Origin: Acidobacteriota bacterium
GTDB taxonomy: Bacteria; Acidobacteriota; Terriglobia; Versatilivoradales; Versatilivoraceae
DNA length: 26,631 nt
Direction: 5' to 3'
Assembly (NCBI GenBank): GCA_026706225.1
Contig: JAPOZE010000278.1
Location: 1 to 26,631, forward strand
Shown: piece by piece, positions 9,397 to 16,377 of the stretch
Layout: each line of letters begins with the position of its first letter
Numbering within the stretch: position 1 is the first letter of the stretch
Position numbers and translations under genes: made by a program
The notes under the pieces: model-generated
Seen by the model: only the letters and a program-made list of their open reading frames with translations
The model's database searches: none
Told to the model about the DNA's origin: nothing

Positions 9397-10425
9397 CTAG
9401 GAGAAACACTGCCGGGCGATCTGAACAGCCTCCTCCACGTCTTGGCGGGAGATATCCAGGTGGGTGACGGCACGCAAGCGGTGCGGACCGGGCTGGCTCA
9501 CTCGCACCCCCTGCCCCAGCAGCCGGCCGAGCACGGCCGACGCCGGCTCGGACACTTCGAAGAACACGAGGTTGGTTTCGACCTCGGCGGGGTCCAGGGT
9601 AACCCCCGGAATATCCGCCAGGCCCTCGGCCAGGAGCTTGGCGTTGGCGTGGTCTTCGGCCAGGCGCTCGATGTGGTGCTCCAGGGCGTAGAGCGCCCCG
9701 GCGGCAATGATCCCGGCCTGCCGCATGGCCCCGCCCAGGCGCTGCTTCCACACCCAGGCTTCCTCGATCAACTCCCGGCGTCCCGCCAACACGGCTCCTA
9801 CCGGCGCTCCCAGTCCCTTGCTGAAATCCACCCAGACAGTATCGAAAGGGGCCGCAAAGTCGCGGGCCGGCGTCCCGGTGGCCACCACGGCATTGAACAG
9901 CCTGGCCCCGTCCATGTGAAGGATCAGGCCGTGCTCGCGGGCGACCGCGGCCACCTCTTCGATGGCCTGGAGGGGCCAGGGAGTCCCTCCCCCGGAATTG
10001 GAGGTCTGCTCGATGGAAACCACCCGCGTGCAGGGGGCATAGCGGTTCAGCGGCCGGATGGCCGCCCTGACCTGTTCGGCGCTGAAGACCCCCCGTCGAG
10101 CCTCCAGGCCGGTCGGGATGGCGCTGGAGAGTGCCGCCAGTCCTCCCGCTTCCGAGATCAGGGGATGGGCCGTGCGATGCAGCAGCACCTCGTCTCCCGG
10201 GCGGCAGTGAATCCTGAAGGCGATCTGGTTGCACATGGTGCCCGAAGGCAGGTAGAGCCCCGCCTCCTTGCCCAGCAGTTCGGCCACCCTCTCCTGCAGC
10301 CTATTGACGGTCGGATCTTCGAACTTTTGCTCATCCCCGACTTCAGCCTCGGACATGAACTTCCGCATTGGCGCCGTCGGCCGGGTAACGGTGTCGCTGT
10401 AGAGGTCGATCTTGATTGGCGGCAT
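9397..10425 (-). CDS. ltaE: Low-specificity L-threonine aldolase (PLP-dependent)
   Basis: 342 residues, standard for the family (about 335-345). ATG at 10425 has AGGAGAG nine bases upstream. The sequence begins [16 protein letters not shown], the usual N-terminus. [13 protein letters not shown] binds the cofactor phosphate, [10 protein letters not shown] carries the His that stacks on the pyridine ring (His87), [10 protein letters not shown] supplies the Asp that binds the pyridine nitrogen (Asp172), and [12 protein letters not shown] holds the Schiff-base lysine (Lys203). It cleaves L-threonine and L-allo-threonine to glycine and acetaldehyde in the cytoplasm. The usual 'ENTHN-GG' segment reads EQTSNSGGG here, a mild variation. 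It is divergent from pdxH, which makes the PLP that this enzyme uses. Confidence 0.92.
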   Translation of the reverse strand: MPPIKIDLYSDTVTRPTAPMRKFMSEAEVGDEQKFEDPTVNRLQERVAELLGKEAGLYLPSGTMCNQIAFRIHCRPGDEVLLHRTAHPLISEAGGLAALSSAIPTGLEARRGVFSAEQVRAAIRPLNRYAPCTRVVSIEQTSNSGGGTPWPLQAIEEVAAVAREHGLILHMDGARLFNAVVATGTPARDFAAPFDTVWVDFSKGLGAPVGAVLAGRRELIEEAWVWKQRLGGAMRQAGIIAAGALYALEHHIERLAEDHANAKLLAEGLADIPGVTLDPAEVETNLVFFEVSEPASAVLGRLLGQGVRVSQPGPHRLRAVTHLDISRQDVEEAVQIARQCFS

Positions 10426-10456
10426 GGTGGTTCTCTCCTGTCGTTAAGATCCGCCT

Positions 10457-10462
10457 ATTATC
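10457..10462 (-). promoter_or_regulatory. -10 element candidate for ltaE (GATAAT)
   Basis: On the minus strand GATAAT matches five of six consensus bases and lies 32 bases before the ATG at 10425. No convincing -35 hexamer is seen at the expected distance, so the call is weak. Confidence 0.25.
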
Positions 10463-10573
10463 CATGATTACTCCACAGGCGGGCACCGAATTCGCTCCTT
10501 GCTCCCCTTGCACCGGCGCTGCCTGAGGGGCAGGCCCGAGTTCCGGCGGCCGGTCGGCCCGCCGGCCCCAATC

Positions 10574-10582
10574 TGATATAAT
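10574..10582 (+). promoter_or_regulatory. Extended -10 promoter candidate for pdxH
   Basis: TGATATAAT contains a perfect TATAAT preceded by TG-N, a textbook extended -10 element. Transcription would begin near 10589, giving a leader of about 67 bases to the ATG at 10656. The -35 region is GC-rich and poor. The remainder of the 230-base divergent region between ltaE and pdxH holds no other gene that I can see. Confidence 0.5.
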
Positions 10583-10655
10583 TCGAGCCCTTCCGAAGGC
10601 CCCAATCAATTGCGATTCAGAAACTTCGGTCGGGCAGACTACCACTCGGAAGCGG

Positions 10656-11294
10656 ATGTCCTTCGACGAGATTCGAGAACGCTACAGCCGGACAGGCCTG
10701 AGCGCAACGGACCTGAACCCCGATCCGATCCTGCAGTTCGAGCAGTGGTATCAGGATGCCTCAGACGGCGGGGTCTTCGAACCCGGCGCCGCCTGTCTGG
10801 CGACGGCCAGTCGTGAGGGAGAGCCTTCGGCCCGCATGGTCCTGCTGAAGGGCGTGGAGGAGCGCGGATTCATCTTCTTCACCAACTATGGGAGCCCCAA
10901 GGCCCGGGACCTCGCCGAAAACCCCCAAGCCGCACTGGTGGTGGCCTGGGTGGAGTTGGCCCGCCAGGTCCGCATCTCCGGAAGCGTCGACCGAATCTCC
11001 AGGGAGGAGTCGCTCCGCTATTTCGAGAGCCGGCCGGCCGGCAGCCGGCTCAGCGCCTGGGCCTCTCACCAGAGCGAGGTGATCGAAAACCGCCGGGTGC
11101 TGGAAGAACGGATGCAGAGCTTTCGAGCCCGGTTCGGCGATGGCGACATTCCCCTGCCTCCCTTCTGGGGCGGATATTGCCTCTGCCCAGACCGGATTGA
11201 ATTCTGGCAGGGGCGACCCGACCGCCTGAACGACCGGCTTCGCTACCGCCGCCAGGCCCAATCCCGGTGGATCGTGGAAAGATTGGAGCCCTGA
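10656..11294 (+). CDS. pdxH: Pyridoxamine/pyridoxine 5'-phosphate oxidase
   Basis: 212 residues, against 218 in E. coli. The FMN-dependent enzyme oxidises pyridoxamine or pyridoxine 5'-phosphate to pyridoxal 5'-phosphate, the last step of cofactor B6 synthesis and salvage. Visible landmarks: PSARMVLLKG (residues 57-66, FMN and substrate contacts), FFTNYGSPKARDLAENP (74-90), LARQVRISGSV (101-111), SRLSAWASHQS (130-140) and the C-terminal PPFWGGYCLCPDRIEFWQG followed by RLNDRLRYRR and the closing RLEP. All are positions conserved in PdxH. ATG 10656 is chosen because the following residues align with the family N-terminus; only a weak GGAAG lies upstream. It works in the cytoplasm, probably as a homodimer, and may supply PLP for the divergent threonine aldolase among many others. 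Confidence 0.95.
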   Translation: MSFDEIRERYSRTGLSATDLNPDPILQFEQWYQDASDGGVFEPGAACLATASREGEPSARMVLLKGVEERGFIFFTNYGSPKARDLAENPQAALVVAWVELARQVRISGSVDRISREESLRYFESRPAGSRLSAWASHQSEVIENRRVLEERMQSFRARFGDGDIPLPPFWGGYCLCPDRIEFWQGRPDRLNDRLRYRRQAQSRWIVERLEP

Positions 11295-11374
11295 GCGATA
11301 GCCACGGGCCGGAGTTCGAAAACCATGAACAGCTACCGAAAAGAACTGTTGAGCCTCATTCCGGAGAACCACCC

Positions 11375-12094
11375 ATGAAAACAATCGCCTTGACGTTTGC
11401 CCTCTTTGCTTCCTTTGCCAACCTGCTGGCCGGATCGACTGACTCGGTCCAAACGGCCGAGGGAGTGCTCAAGATCACCCCGGTGACTCACGGCAGCCTG
11501 ATGCTGGAGTTCAAGGGCAAGGTCATCCACATCGATCCCTGGGGCCGGGGAGACTACACCGGACTGCCCAAGGCCGACCTGATCCTCATCACCGACATCC
11601 ACGGAGACCACTTGGATCCGGCCCAGGTGCAGAAACTGAAAAAGAGCGGCACCCAAATCGTGGCTCCGCAGGCGGTGGCCCGGACCGTGGCCGAGGCGGT
11701 AGTGCTGCACAACGGCCAGAAAAAGGCGGTGGCCGGCCTGGGGATCGAAGCCGTGCCCATGTACAACCACAAGCGGGGGCCCAGCCCCGGCAAGCTCTTC
11801 CACGACAAGGGTAGAGGCAACGGCTACGTGCTGACCCTGGGAGGCAAGAGAGTCTACATCTCGGGCGACACTGCCTGCATTCCGGAGATGAAGTCTTTGG
11901 CCGAAATCGATATCGCCTTCGTGACCATGAACCTGCCCTACACCATGCCGCCGGAGGAAGCGGCCGAGTGCGTCGCAGCCTTCAAGCCCAAAATCGTCTA
12001 TCCCTACCACTACCGCGGCTCCGACCTGAACGTATTTACCCGGGCCCTCGAGTCCCACCCCGACATCGAAGTCAGGCTGAGGGATTGGTACTAA
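11375..12094 (+). CDS. Exported metallo-beta-lactamase-fold hydrolase (UPF0173-like)
   Basis: 239 residues. ATG at 11375 begins a Sec signal peptide (MKTIALTFALFASFANLLAG). The mature part has the beta-lactamase-fold order: SLMLEFKGKVIHIDPWG (about 41-57), then LILITDIHGDHLD (69-81), SGDTACIPEM (163-172) and YPYHYRGSD (209-217), supplying metal ligands His76, Asp78, His79, Asp165 and His212. The first His of the usual H-x-H-x-D-H motif is Asp74 here. The UPF0173/YtkL-like relatives are hydrolases of unknown substrate, and UlaG-like lactonases share the same layout. The frame is open upstream to 11267 but the signal peptide makes 11375 the likely start. It follows pdxH by 80 bases on the same strand. 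Confidence 0.85.
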   Translation: MKTIALTFALFASFANLLAGSTDSVQTAEGVLKITPVTHGSLMLEFKGKVIHIDPWGRGDYTGLPKADLILITDIHGDHLDPAQVQKLKKSGTQIVAPQAVARTVAEAVVLHNGQKKAVAGLGIEAVPMYNHKRGPSPGKLFHDKGRGNGYVLTLGGKRVYISGDTACIPEMKSLAEIDIAFVTMNLPYTMPPEEAAECVAAFKPKIVYPYHYRGSDLNVFTRALESHPDIEVRLRDWY

Positions 12095-12158
12095 TGTCCT
12101 ATCTCAGACCAACAAGCGGGGAGAGCGTTTTTCCTCTCATTTCTTACACGGAACTGCA

Positions 12159-12206
12159 GGATGGACAGGACGAAAGACCAGGCGATCCTGTTTATCCTGT
12201 CTATCC
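12159..12206. repeat. REP-like inverted repeat
   Basis: Arms GGATGGACAGG (12159-12169) and CCTGTCTATCC (12196-12206) pair at ten of eleven positions around a 26-base loop that contains ATCCTGTTT. It lies between the metallohydrolase gene and ogt, where no gene is seen (12095-12343). Similar 'atcctgtttatcctgtc' elements are, from memory, scattered through many environmental bacterial genomes. A role as transcript end or mobile miniature repeat is open. Confidence 0.5.
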
Positions 12207-12249
12207 ATGTTTCTTTCAATGCCCCCGGTGGGAGGTCCGGGCATTAACG

Positions 12250-12278
12250 TTGGGAATCGGAATCCGCTAAAGTAGAAT
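12250..12278 (+). promoter_or_regulatory. Sigma-70-type promoter candidate for ogt
   Basis: TTGGGA (12250-12255), a 17-base spacer and TAGAAT (12273-12278) give four of six and five of six consensus matches at ideal spacing. Transcription would begin near 12285, about 59 bases before the ATG at 12344. Confidence 0.5.
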
Positions 12279-12343
12279 GAGACCCGGACAAAGCGGGCGG
12301 CGTTGCAAATTCAGTTGCACGGCCAGCTACCCGGTGAGAATCC

Positions 12344-12970
12344 ATGAGCGTTGAGAGCGACCCGCAAGTTAGCTACGAGATCGGCGACTCCCCTCTTGGG
12401 CGGCTGTTGATTGCGGCCACCTCGAAGGGGCTGTGCAGCCTGATGTGGGGAGATCGCGATCGGGAGCTTCTGAAGGCGTTGGCGGGCCGGTTTCGGCGGC
12501 ACACCCTCCGCCCCGGCCTGGAGAATCCCCGACGATGGTTCGAACCGGTCAACCGATTCCTCGGAGGAGATCCGGTCGACCTGTCCTTCCCGCTCGACCC
12601 GGGGGGAACGGCTTTTCAGCGAACCGTCTGGGGCCGGATCCGGGAGATCCCGCCTGGTCGGACCCTGACCTATGCAGACCTGGCTGAGGCCTTGGGCAAT
12701 CCCGGCGGCGTCCGGGCGGTGGCCAGCGCCTGCGCCGCCAATCCGGTGGCCCTGGTCATCCCCTGTCACCGGGTCATCCGCAGCGACGGCGGGTTGGGAG
12801 GCTATCGCTGGGGGCTGGCGAGGAAGCGAAGGCTGCTGAGCCTGGAAGCCTCCATGGCGGAAGACGGCCCCTGGAGGCTGACCGCACCCTCCGGATCGGA
12901 GCGGGTGGGCGCCTCGCTTCGCCATACTCTTCCGGAGCAAGACTCCTGGCACCAGAACACCAACCGTTGA
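12344..12970 (+). CDS. ogt: Methylated-DNA--protein-cysteine methyltransferase
   Basis: 208 residues. The protein removes methyl groups from O6-methylguanine in DNA by transferring them irreversibly to its own cysteine. An N-terminal ribonuclease-H-like domain (YEIGDSPLGRLLIAAT) is followed by the C-terminal catalytic domain: FQRTVWGRIREIPPGRTLTYADLA (91-114) with the DNA-recognition helix GGVRAVASACAANP (121-134), and the active site IPCHRVIRSDG with Cys141, then GGYRWGLARKRRLLSLE. The arginine finger is Arg124. About 38 residues after the conserved end (from 171) match nothing I know and are longer than in Ogt. Expression may be its own, because a promoter candidate lies 66 bases upstream. 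There is no Ada-type regulatory domain. Confidence 0.93.
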   Translation: MSVESDPQVSYEIGDSPLGRLLIAATSKGLCSLMWGDRDRELLKALAGRFRRHTLRPGLENPRRWFEPVNRFLGGDPVDLSFPLDPGGTAFQRTVWGRIREIPPGRTLTYADLAEALGNPGGVRAVASACAANPVALVIPCHRVIRSDGGLGGYRWGLARKRRLLSLEASMAEDGPWRLTAPSGSERVGASLRHTLPEQDSWHQNTNR

Positions 12971-13036
12971 CTCGTAGAAACAACCCTTTCATGACAACCG
13001 GCAAAAACCCTGATACTCGAACTGGAGGTTAGATCC

Positions 13037-14083
13037 ATGGCATCGGCCATTCGCATCGGCATCGTGGGCGCGGGAGACAACACGCGTGTGCGTCACATTC
13101 CAGGACTGCAGGCCCAGGAGGGCGTGGAGATCGTCTCCGTCTGCAACCGCAGCCAGGCCTCCAGCCAACGGGTGGCCGAGGCGTTCGGCATCCCCGTCAT
13201 TCACGACAACTGGCGGGAGCTGGTCGCCTCGGACGCCATCGACGCGGTGGTGATCGGCACCTGGCCCTATCTCCACTGCCCCATCACCCTGGCGGCCCTG
13301 GAGGCCGGCAAGCACGTGATGACCGAGGCCCGCATGGCCATGGACGCCGGCCAGGCCCGGCTGATGCTGGAGGAGTCCCAGGCCAACCCTCACCTGGTGA
13401 CCCAGATCGTTCCCTCTCCCATCACCTTGAGGGTGGACGGCATGATCCGGAAGCTGGTGGCCGAGGGCTTCCTGGGAGACATCCTGGCTGTGGACGTCAC
13501 CAACAACGCCAACAGCTTCGTGGACCGATCGAGTCCGCTGCACTGGCGCCATGACCGCAACCTGAGCGGATTCAACATTCTGGCCATGGGAATCTGGTAC
13601 GAGGCCCTGATGCGGTGGGTGGGCGAAGCCGTCGAGGTCATGGCCATGACCCAGGTCAACGTCACCCGGCGCGGCACCCCCGAGGGCGTCCTGCAGACCA
13701 TCACCATCCCCGACCACGTGGACATCCTGGCCAAGATGGCCTGCGGGGCCCAGGCGCGAATGCAGTTCAGCGCGGTGACCGGTCTGGCCGCCTCCATCTC
13801 CAGGACCTGGCTGTTCGGCAGCGAGGGCACTCTCTGCTACGATCTGGATGCCGACGAGCTGTCGGGGGGAAGGCGGGGGGACAGCGACCTGGCGCCGATC
13901 GCCATTCCGGCCGAACTGGAGGGAGGCTGGAGGGTGGAGGAAGAGTTCATCAATGCCATCCGCGGCGAGGAAAAGATCTCTCACACCAGCTTCGAGGATG
14001 GCCTCAAGTACATGCAGTTCACGGAAGCGGTGACCCGTAGCGCCCGGTCGGGCCTGTCGGTTTCGGTACAGGACGTGGGTTGA
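13037..14083 (+). CDS. Gfo/Idh/MocA-family oxidoreductase-like protein, catalytic Lys absent
   Basis: 348 residues. ATG 13037 has an excellent GGAGGT at 13024-13029. An N-terminal Rossmann fold binds NAD(P) (IRIGIVGAGDNTRVRHI, residues 5-21), and DAVVIGTWPYLHCPITLAALEAGKHV continues the family pattern. The sugar-dehydrogenase-like C-terminal domain follows. Where the family has E-K-P, with the lysine as catalytic base and binder, this protein reads EAR at residues 97-99. The later HWRHD stretch (about 173-177) may supply other polar residues. So the enzyme may use a different proton relay, bind a substrate without oxidising it, or catalyse another reaction. Family members act on sugars, inositols and related polyols; the substrate cannot be inferred here. 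It follows ogt by 66 bases without obvious connection. Confidence 0.88.
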   Translation: MASAIRIGIVGAGDNTRVRHIPGLQAQEGVEIVSVCNRSQASSQRVAEAFGIPVIHDNWRELVASDAIDAVVIGTWPYLHCPITLAALEAGKHVMTEARMAMDAGQARLMLEESQANPHLVTQIVPSPITLRVDGMIRKLVAEGFLGDILAVDVTNNANSFVDRSSPLHWRHDRNLSGFNILAMGIWYEALMRWVGEAVEVMAMTQVNVTRRGTPEGVLQTITIPDHVDILAKMACGAQARMQFSAVTGLAASISRTWLFGSEGTLCYDLDADELSGGRRGDSDLAPIAIPAELEGGWRVEEEFINAIRGEEKISHTSFEDGLKYMQFTEAVTRSARSGLSVSVQDVG

Positions 14084-14123
14084 TGCTGAACGGCGGCGCC
14101 GGCGAAACCGCAACCCCTGGCCG

Positions 14124-15323
14124 CTAGCCCGACTCGGCCACCAGCCGCGCCGTCTCGCGAGCGATCACCAGCTCTTCATTGGCCAGGATGACCAGGACCG
14201 AAACCCGGGACCCGTCGGCGGAAATCACCGTGTCCCTGCCCCGCACCTGGTTCCTGTCGGGGTCGATCCGAATGCCCAGGTACTCCAGGCCCCGGCAGAC
14301 GGATTGCCGGATCCGGATGCCGTTTTCGCCGATCCCTCCGGTAAAGGCCAGAATATCCAGGCCTTCCAGGACCGCGGAATAGGCGCCGATGTACTTCCGG
14401 GTTTCGTGCACCAGCACCTCCAGGGCCAGCTTGGCCCGGGGGTTCCCCGCGGCTGCCGCCTCCTCCAGGTCCCGCACGTCCCCGCTCAGACCCGAGATTC
14501 CCTTGAGCCCCCCCCTCTGGGAAAGGCCCTCCCGCACCTGGTCCACGCTCAGGCCCTCCTCCTGCATGAGATAGAGCGGAACAAAGGGATCCAGATCGCC
14601 GTTGCGGGTGGCGTGGGAGAGACCTGCCTGGGGTGAAAATCCCATGCTGGTTTCCACGGAGCGGCCATTCCTGACGGCGCAGATGCTGGCGCTGCCGCCC
14701 ATGTGGCAGGAGATGATTTTCAGGTCTTCGCCGGAGCGTTCCGCCAGTTCGGGGGCGCGCCAGGAGATGTAGCGATGGGAGGCCCCGTGAAACCCGTAGC
14801 GCTGAATGGCGTGTTTCTCGGCCCACTCGTAGGGGATCCCGTAGGTCCTGGCGTAGTCGGGAATGGTCTTGTGAAAGGCGGCCTCGAACACTCCCACCAG
14901 GGTCTTATCGGGCAGAAGCTGCCGGAAGATGCGGAAGGCCTCGATGTAGGGGGGATTGTGGGCCGGAGCCAGGAAGATGTAATCCTCCATGGCCTGGATG
15001 ACCTCGTCGGTCACCACCACCGAATCGGCGATGCCCTTGGCGTGAACCGGCTTGAAGCCGATGGCGTCCAGCTCCTCCAGGCTGGTCAGGACCTCGGCCG
15101 CCGGATCGGTCAGGATTTCGAGCACCTGCTCGATGGCCGCGCGATGGTCGGGGGCCCGGATTTCCCTTTCCTGCTTGGCGCCCTCTCCCAACTGGTAGCT
15201 CAGCGGCGATCGGGGGCTGCCCACACGCTCGACCCTGCCCACCGCAGCCACCGATTCGTCTTCCATCTGGAACAGCCGGAACTTCAAGGATGTGGATCCG
15301 ACGTTGACGACCAGAATCTTCAT
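14124..15323 (-). CDS. ackA: Divergent acetate/propionate-family kinase
   Basis: 399 residues, the length of AckA and longer than butyrate kinase (about 355). It is expected to transfer phosphate between ATP and a short carboxylic acid. Seen: NVGSTSLKF (Asn7), VFEAAFHKTIP (residues 145-155), QRYGFHGASH (His179), ISCHMGGSASICAV, ATRNGDLDP (Arg240), FTGGIGENG and ANEELVIARE. Compared with the Methanosarcina enzyme, Arg91 is replaced by Lys91, Asp148 by Glu147 and Asn211 by Gly210, while His180, Arg241 and Glu384 equivalents remain. These changes suggest a distinct subfamily; I recall similar sequences annotated only as acetate/propionate family kinases. It is the last gene of a run with ptb, 30 bases upstream, and a DRE-TIM synthase. 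The acid could be acetate, propionate, butyrate or another. Confidence 0.85.
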   Translation of the reverse strand: MKILVVNVGSTSLKFRLFQMEDESVAAVGRVERVGSPRSPLSYQLGEGAKQEREIRAPDHRAAIEQVLEILTDPAAEVLTSLEELDAIGFKPVHAKGIADSVVVTDEVIQAMEDYIFLAPAHNPPYIEAFRIFRQLLPDKTLVGVFEAAFHKTIPDYARTYGIPYEWAEKHAIQRYGFHGASHRYISWRAPELAERSGEDLKIISCHMGGSASICAVRNGRSVETSMGFSPQAGLSHATRNGDLDPFVPLYLMQEEGLSVDQVREGLSQRGGLKGISGLSGDVRDLEEAAAAGNPRAKLALEVLVHETRKYIGAYSAVLEGLDILAFTGGIGENGIRIRQSVCRGLEYLGIRIDPDRNQVRGRDTVISADGSRVSVLVILANEELVIARETARLVAESG

Positions 15324-15353
15324 ATCGGTTTCAAACGCCCTTTCCCGTCCGGC

Positions 15354-16274
15354 TCAGCCCGCGGCGCCTCCCGCGGCCTTGCCGACCAGAACGGCCAGCG
15401 CAATGGATCGGATCTTGGTTTCGGGAGTCTCCGCCCGGGACAACAGAATGAGCGGAACCCGGGCTCCCAGGACGATTCCCCCCGATTCCCCTTGGGCAAA
15501 GTAGAGAATGGCGCGGTAGAGGATGTTGGCCGCCTCGATATCGGGGGCCAGGAAAATGTCGGTGGCTTCCACCAGCGGGCTGTCGATGCCCTTTCGCTCG
15601 GCGGCAAACCGGCTCAGGGGAGAATCCAGGGCAATGGGCCCTTCGATGTAGGCTCCCGAGATCTGCCCGCGCCGATTCATCAGGGTCAGTCCGGCCGCGT
15701 CCAGCGTGGCCGGCATCTCGGGATTGACGAACTCCAGGGCGCAGAGGACGGCCAGGTTGGGTTCGGACATACCGATCGCATGAGCCACTTCGATGGCGTT
15801 GCGGCAGATCTCGGCTTTTTGAGCCAGGTTGGGAGCGATATTGATGGCGGCGTCGGTCATGACCATCAGCCGCTGGATTCCCGGCACCTGGAAGACGATC
15901 ACCTGGCTCAACAGCCGCCCGGTGCGCAGACCGTTCTCCCTGTCGAGCACCGCCCGGACCAGGGTCGAGGTGTTGATCTTGCCCTTCATCAGAAGGCTGG
16001 CCCGGCCTTCCCGAATCAGCCCGATGGCTTTCCTGGCCGCCTGGGCCTGGTCGGGCTCGTGGATCATCTGGTCGGGAGCCAGCTCCAGTCCGGCCTTCTC
16101 GACCATGGGCTCCATCCTGGACCGGTCGCCCACCAAAATGCCCTGGGCCAGACCCATGGACTGTGCCTGCTTGAGCGCTTGCAGCACGTCCGGGTCCTGA
16201 CCGCAGGCCACCGCGATGCTGGCCGGCCCCTCGCTTATGGCCGCGGCGACCAGTTCATCCAGGCTCTTGAACAT
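15354..16274 (-). CDS. ptb: Phosphate butyryl/acetyltransferase (Ptb-like)
   Basis: 306 residues, like clostridial Ptb (301). ATG at 16274 follows an AAAGGAGG site nine bases upstream; an open frame extends further but without similarity. It exchanges acyl-CoA and phosphate for acyl-phosphate and CoA. The pattern LLMKGKINTSTLVRAVLDRE ... GLRTGRLLSQVIVFQVPG ... MTDAAINIAPNLAQKAEI ... ALEFVNPEMPATLDAAGL ... GIVLGARVPLILLSRAETPETKIRSIALA follows the family nearly throughout. It is a PTA_PTB-fold protein without the N-terminal DRTGG domains of long Pta or the hydratase fusion. It sits between the synthase (103 bases upstream) and the kinase (30 bases downstream), so Ptb plus kinase likely interconvert an acyl-CoA and its free acid with ATP. 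Confidence 0.92.
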   Translation of the reverse strand: MFKSLDELVAAAISEGPASIAVACGQDPDVLQALKQAQSMGLAQGILVGDRSRMEPMVEKAGLELAPDQMIHEPDQAQAARKAIGLIREGRASLLMKGKINTSTLVRAVLDRENGLRTGRLLSQVIVFQVPGIQRLMVMTDAAINIAPNLAQKAEICRNAIEVAHAIGMSEPNLAVLCALEFVNPEMPATLDAAGLTLMNRRGQISGAYIEGPIALDSPLSRFAAERKGIDSPLVEATDIFLAPDIEAANILYRAILYFAQGESGGIVLGARVPLILLSRAETPETKIRSIALAVLVGKAAGGAAG

Positions 16275-16377
16275 GGAAAGAAGCCTCCTTTGCCCAAACT
16301 TCGGCTGAGAACCGAGGGTAGTGCTCCGGTTACCGCCTGACGTCACCCTGGCCGCTACCTGCCCTACGGAGGCGGTG

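Noticed and set aside
7664..9400. 578-codon plus-strand open frame opposite the TonB receptor
   Set aside because: Antisense shadow; the minus strand carries a complete receptor with signal peptide, plug and C-terminal Phe.
9374..10234. Upstream extension of the receptor frame into ltaE
   Set aside because: These codons read ltaE in another frame and precede the signal-peptide start at 9373; ltaE is complete and conserved here.
16275..16346. Extra 24 N-terminal codons for ptb
   Set aside because: The ATG at 16274 has the AAAGGAGG site and begins the family similarity.
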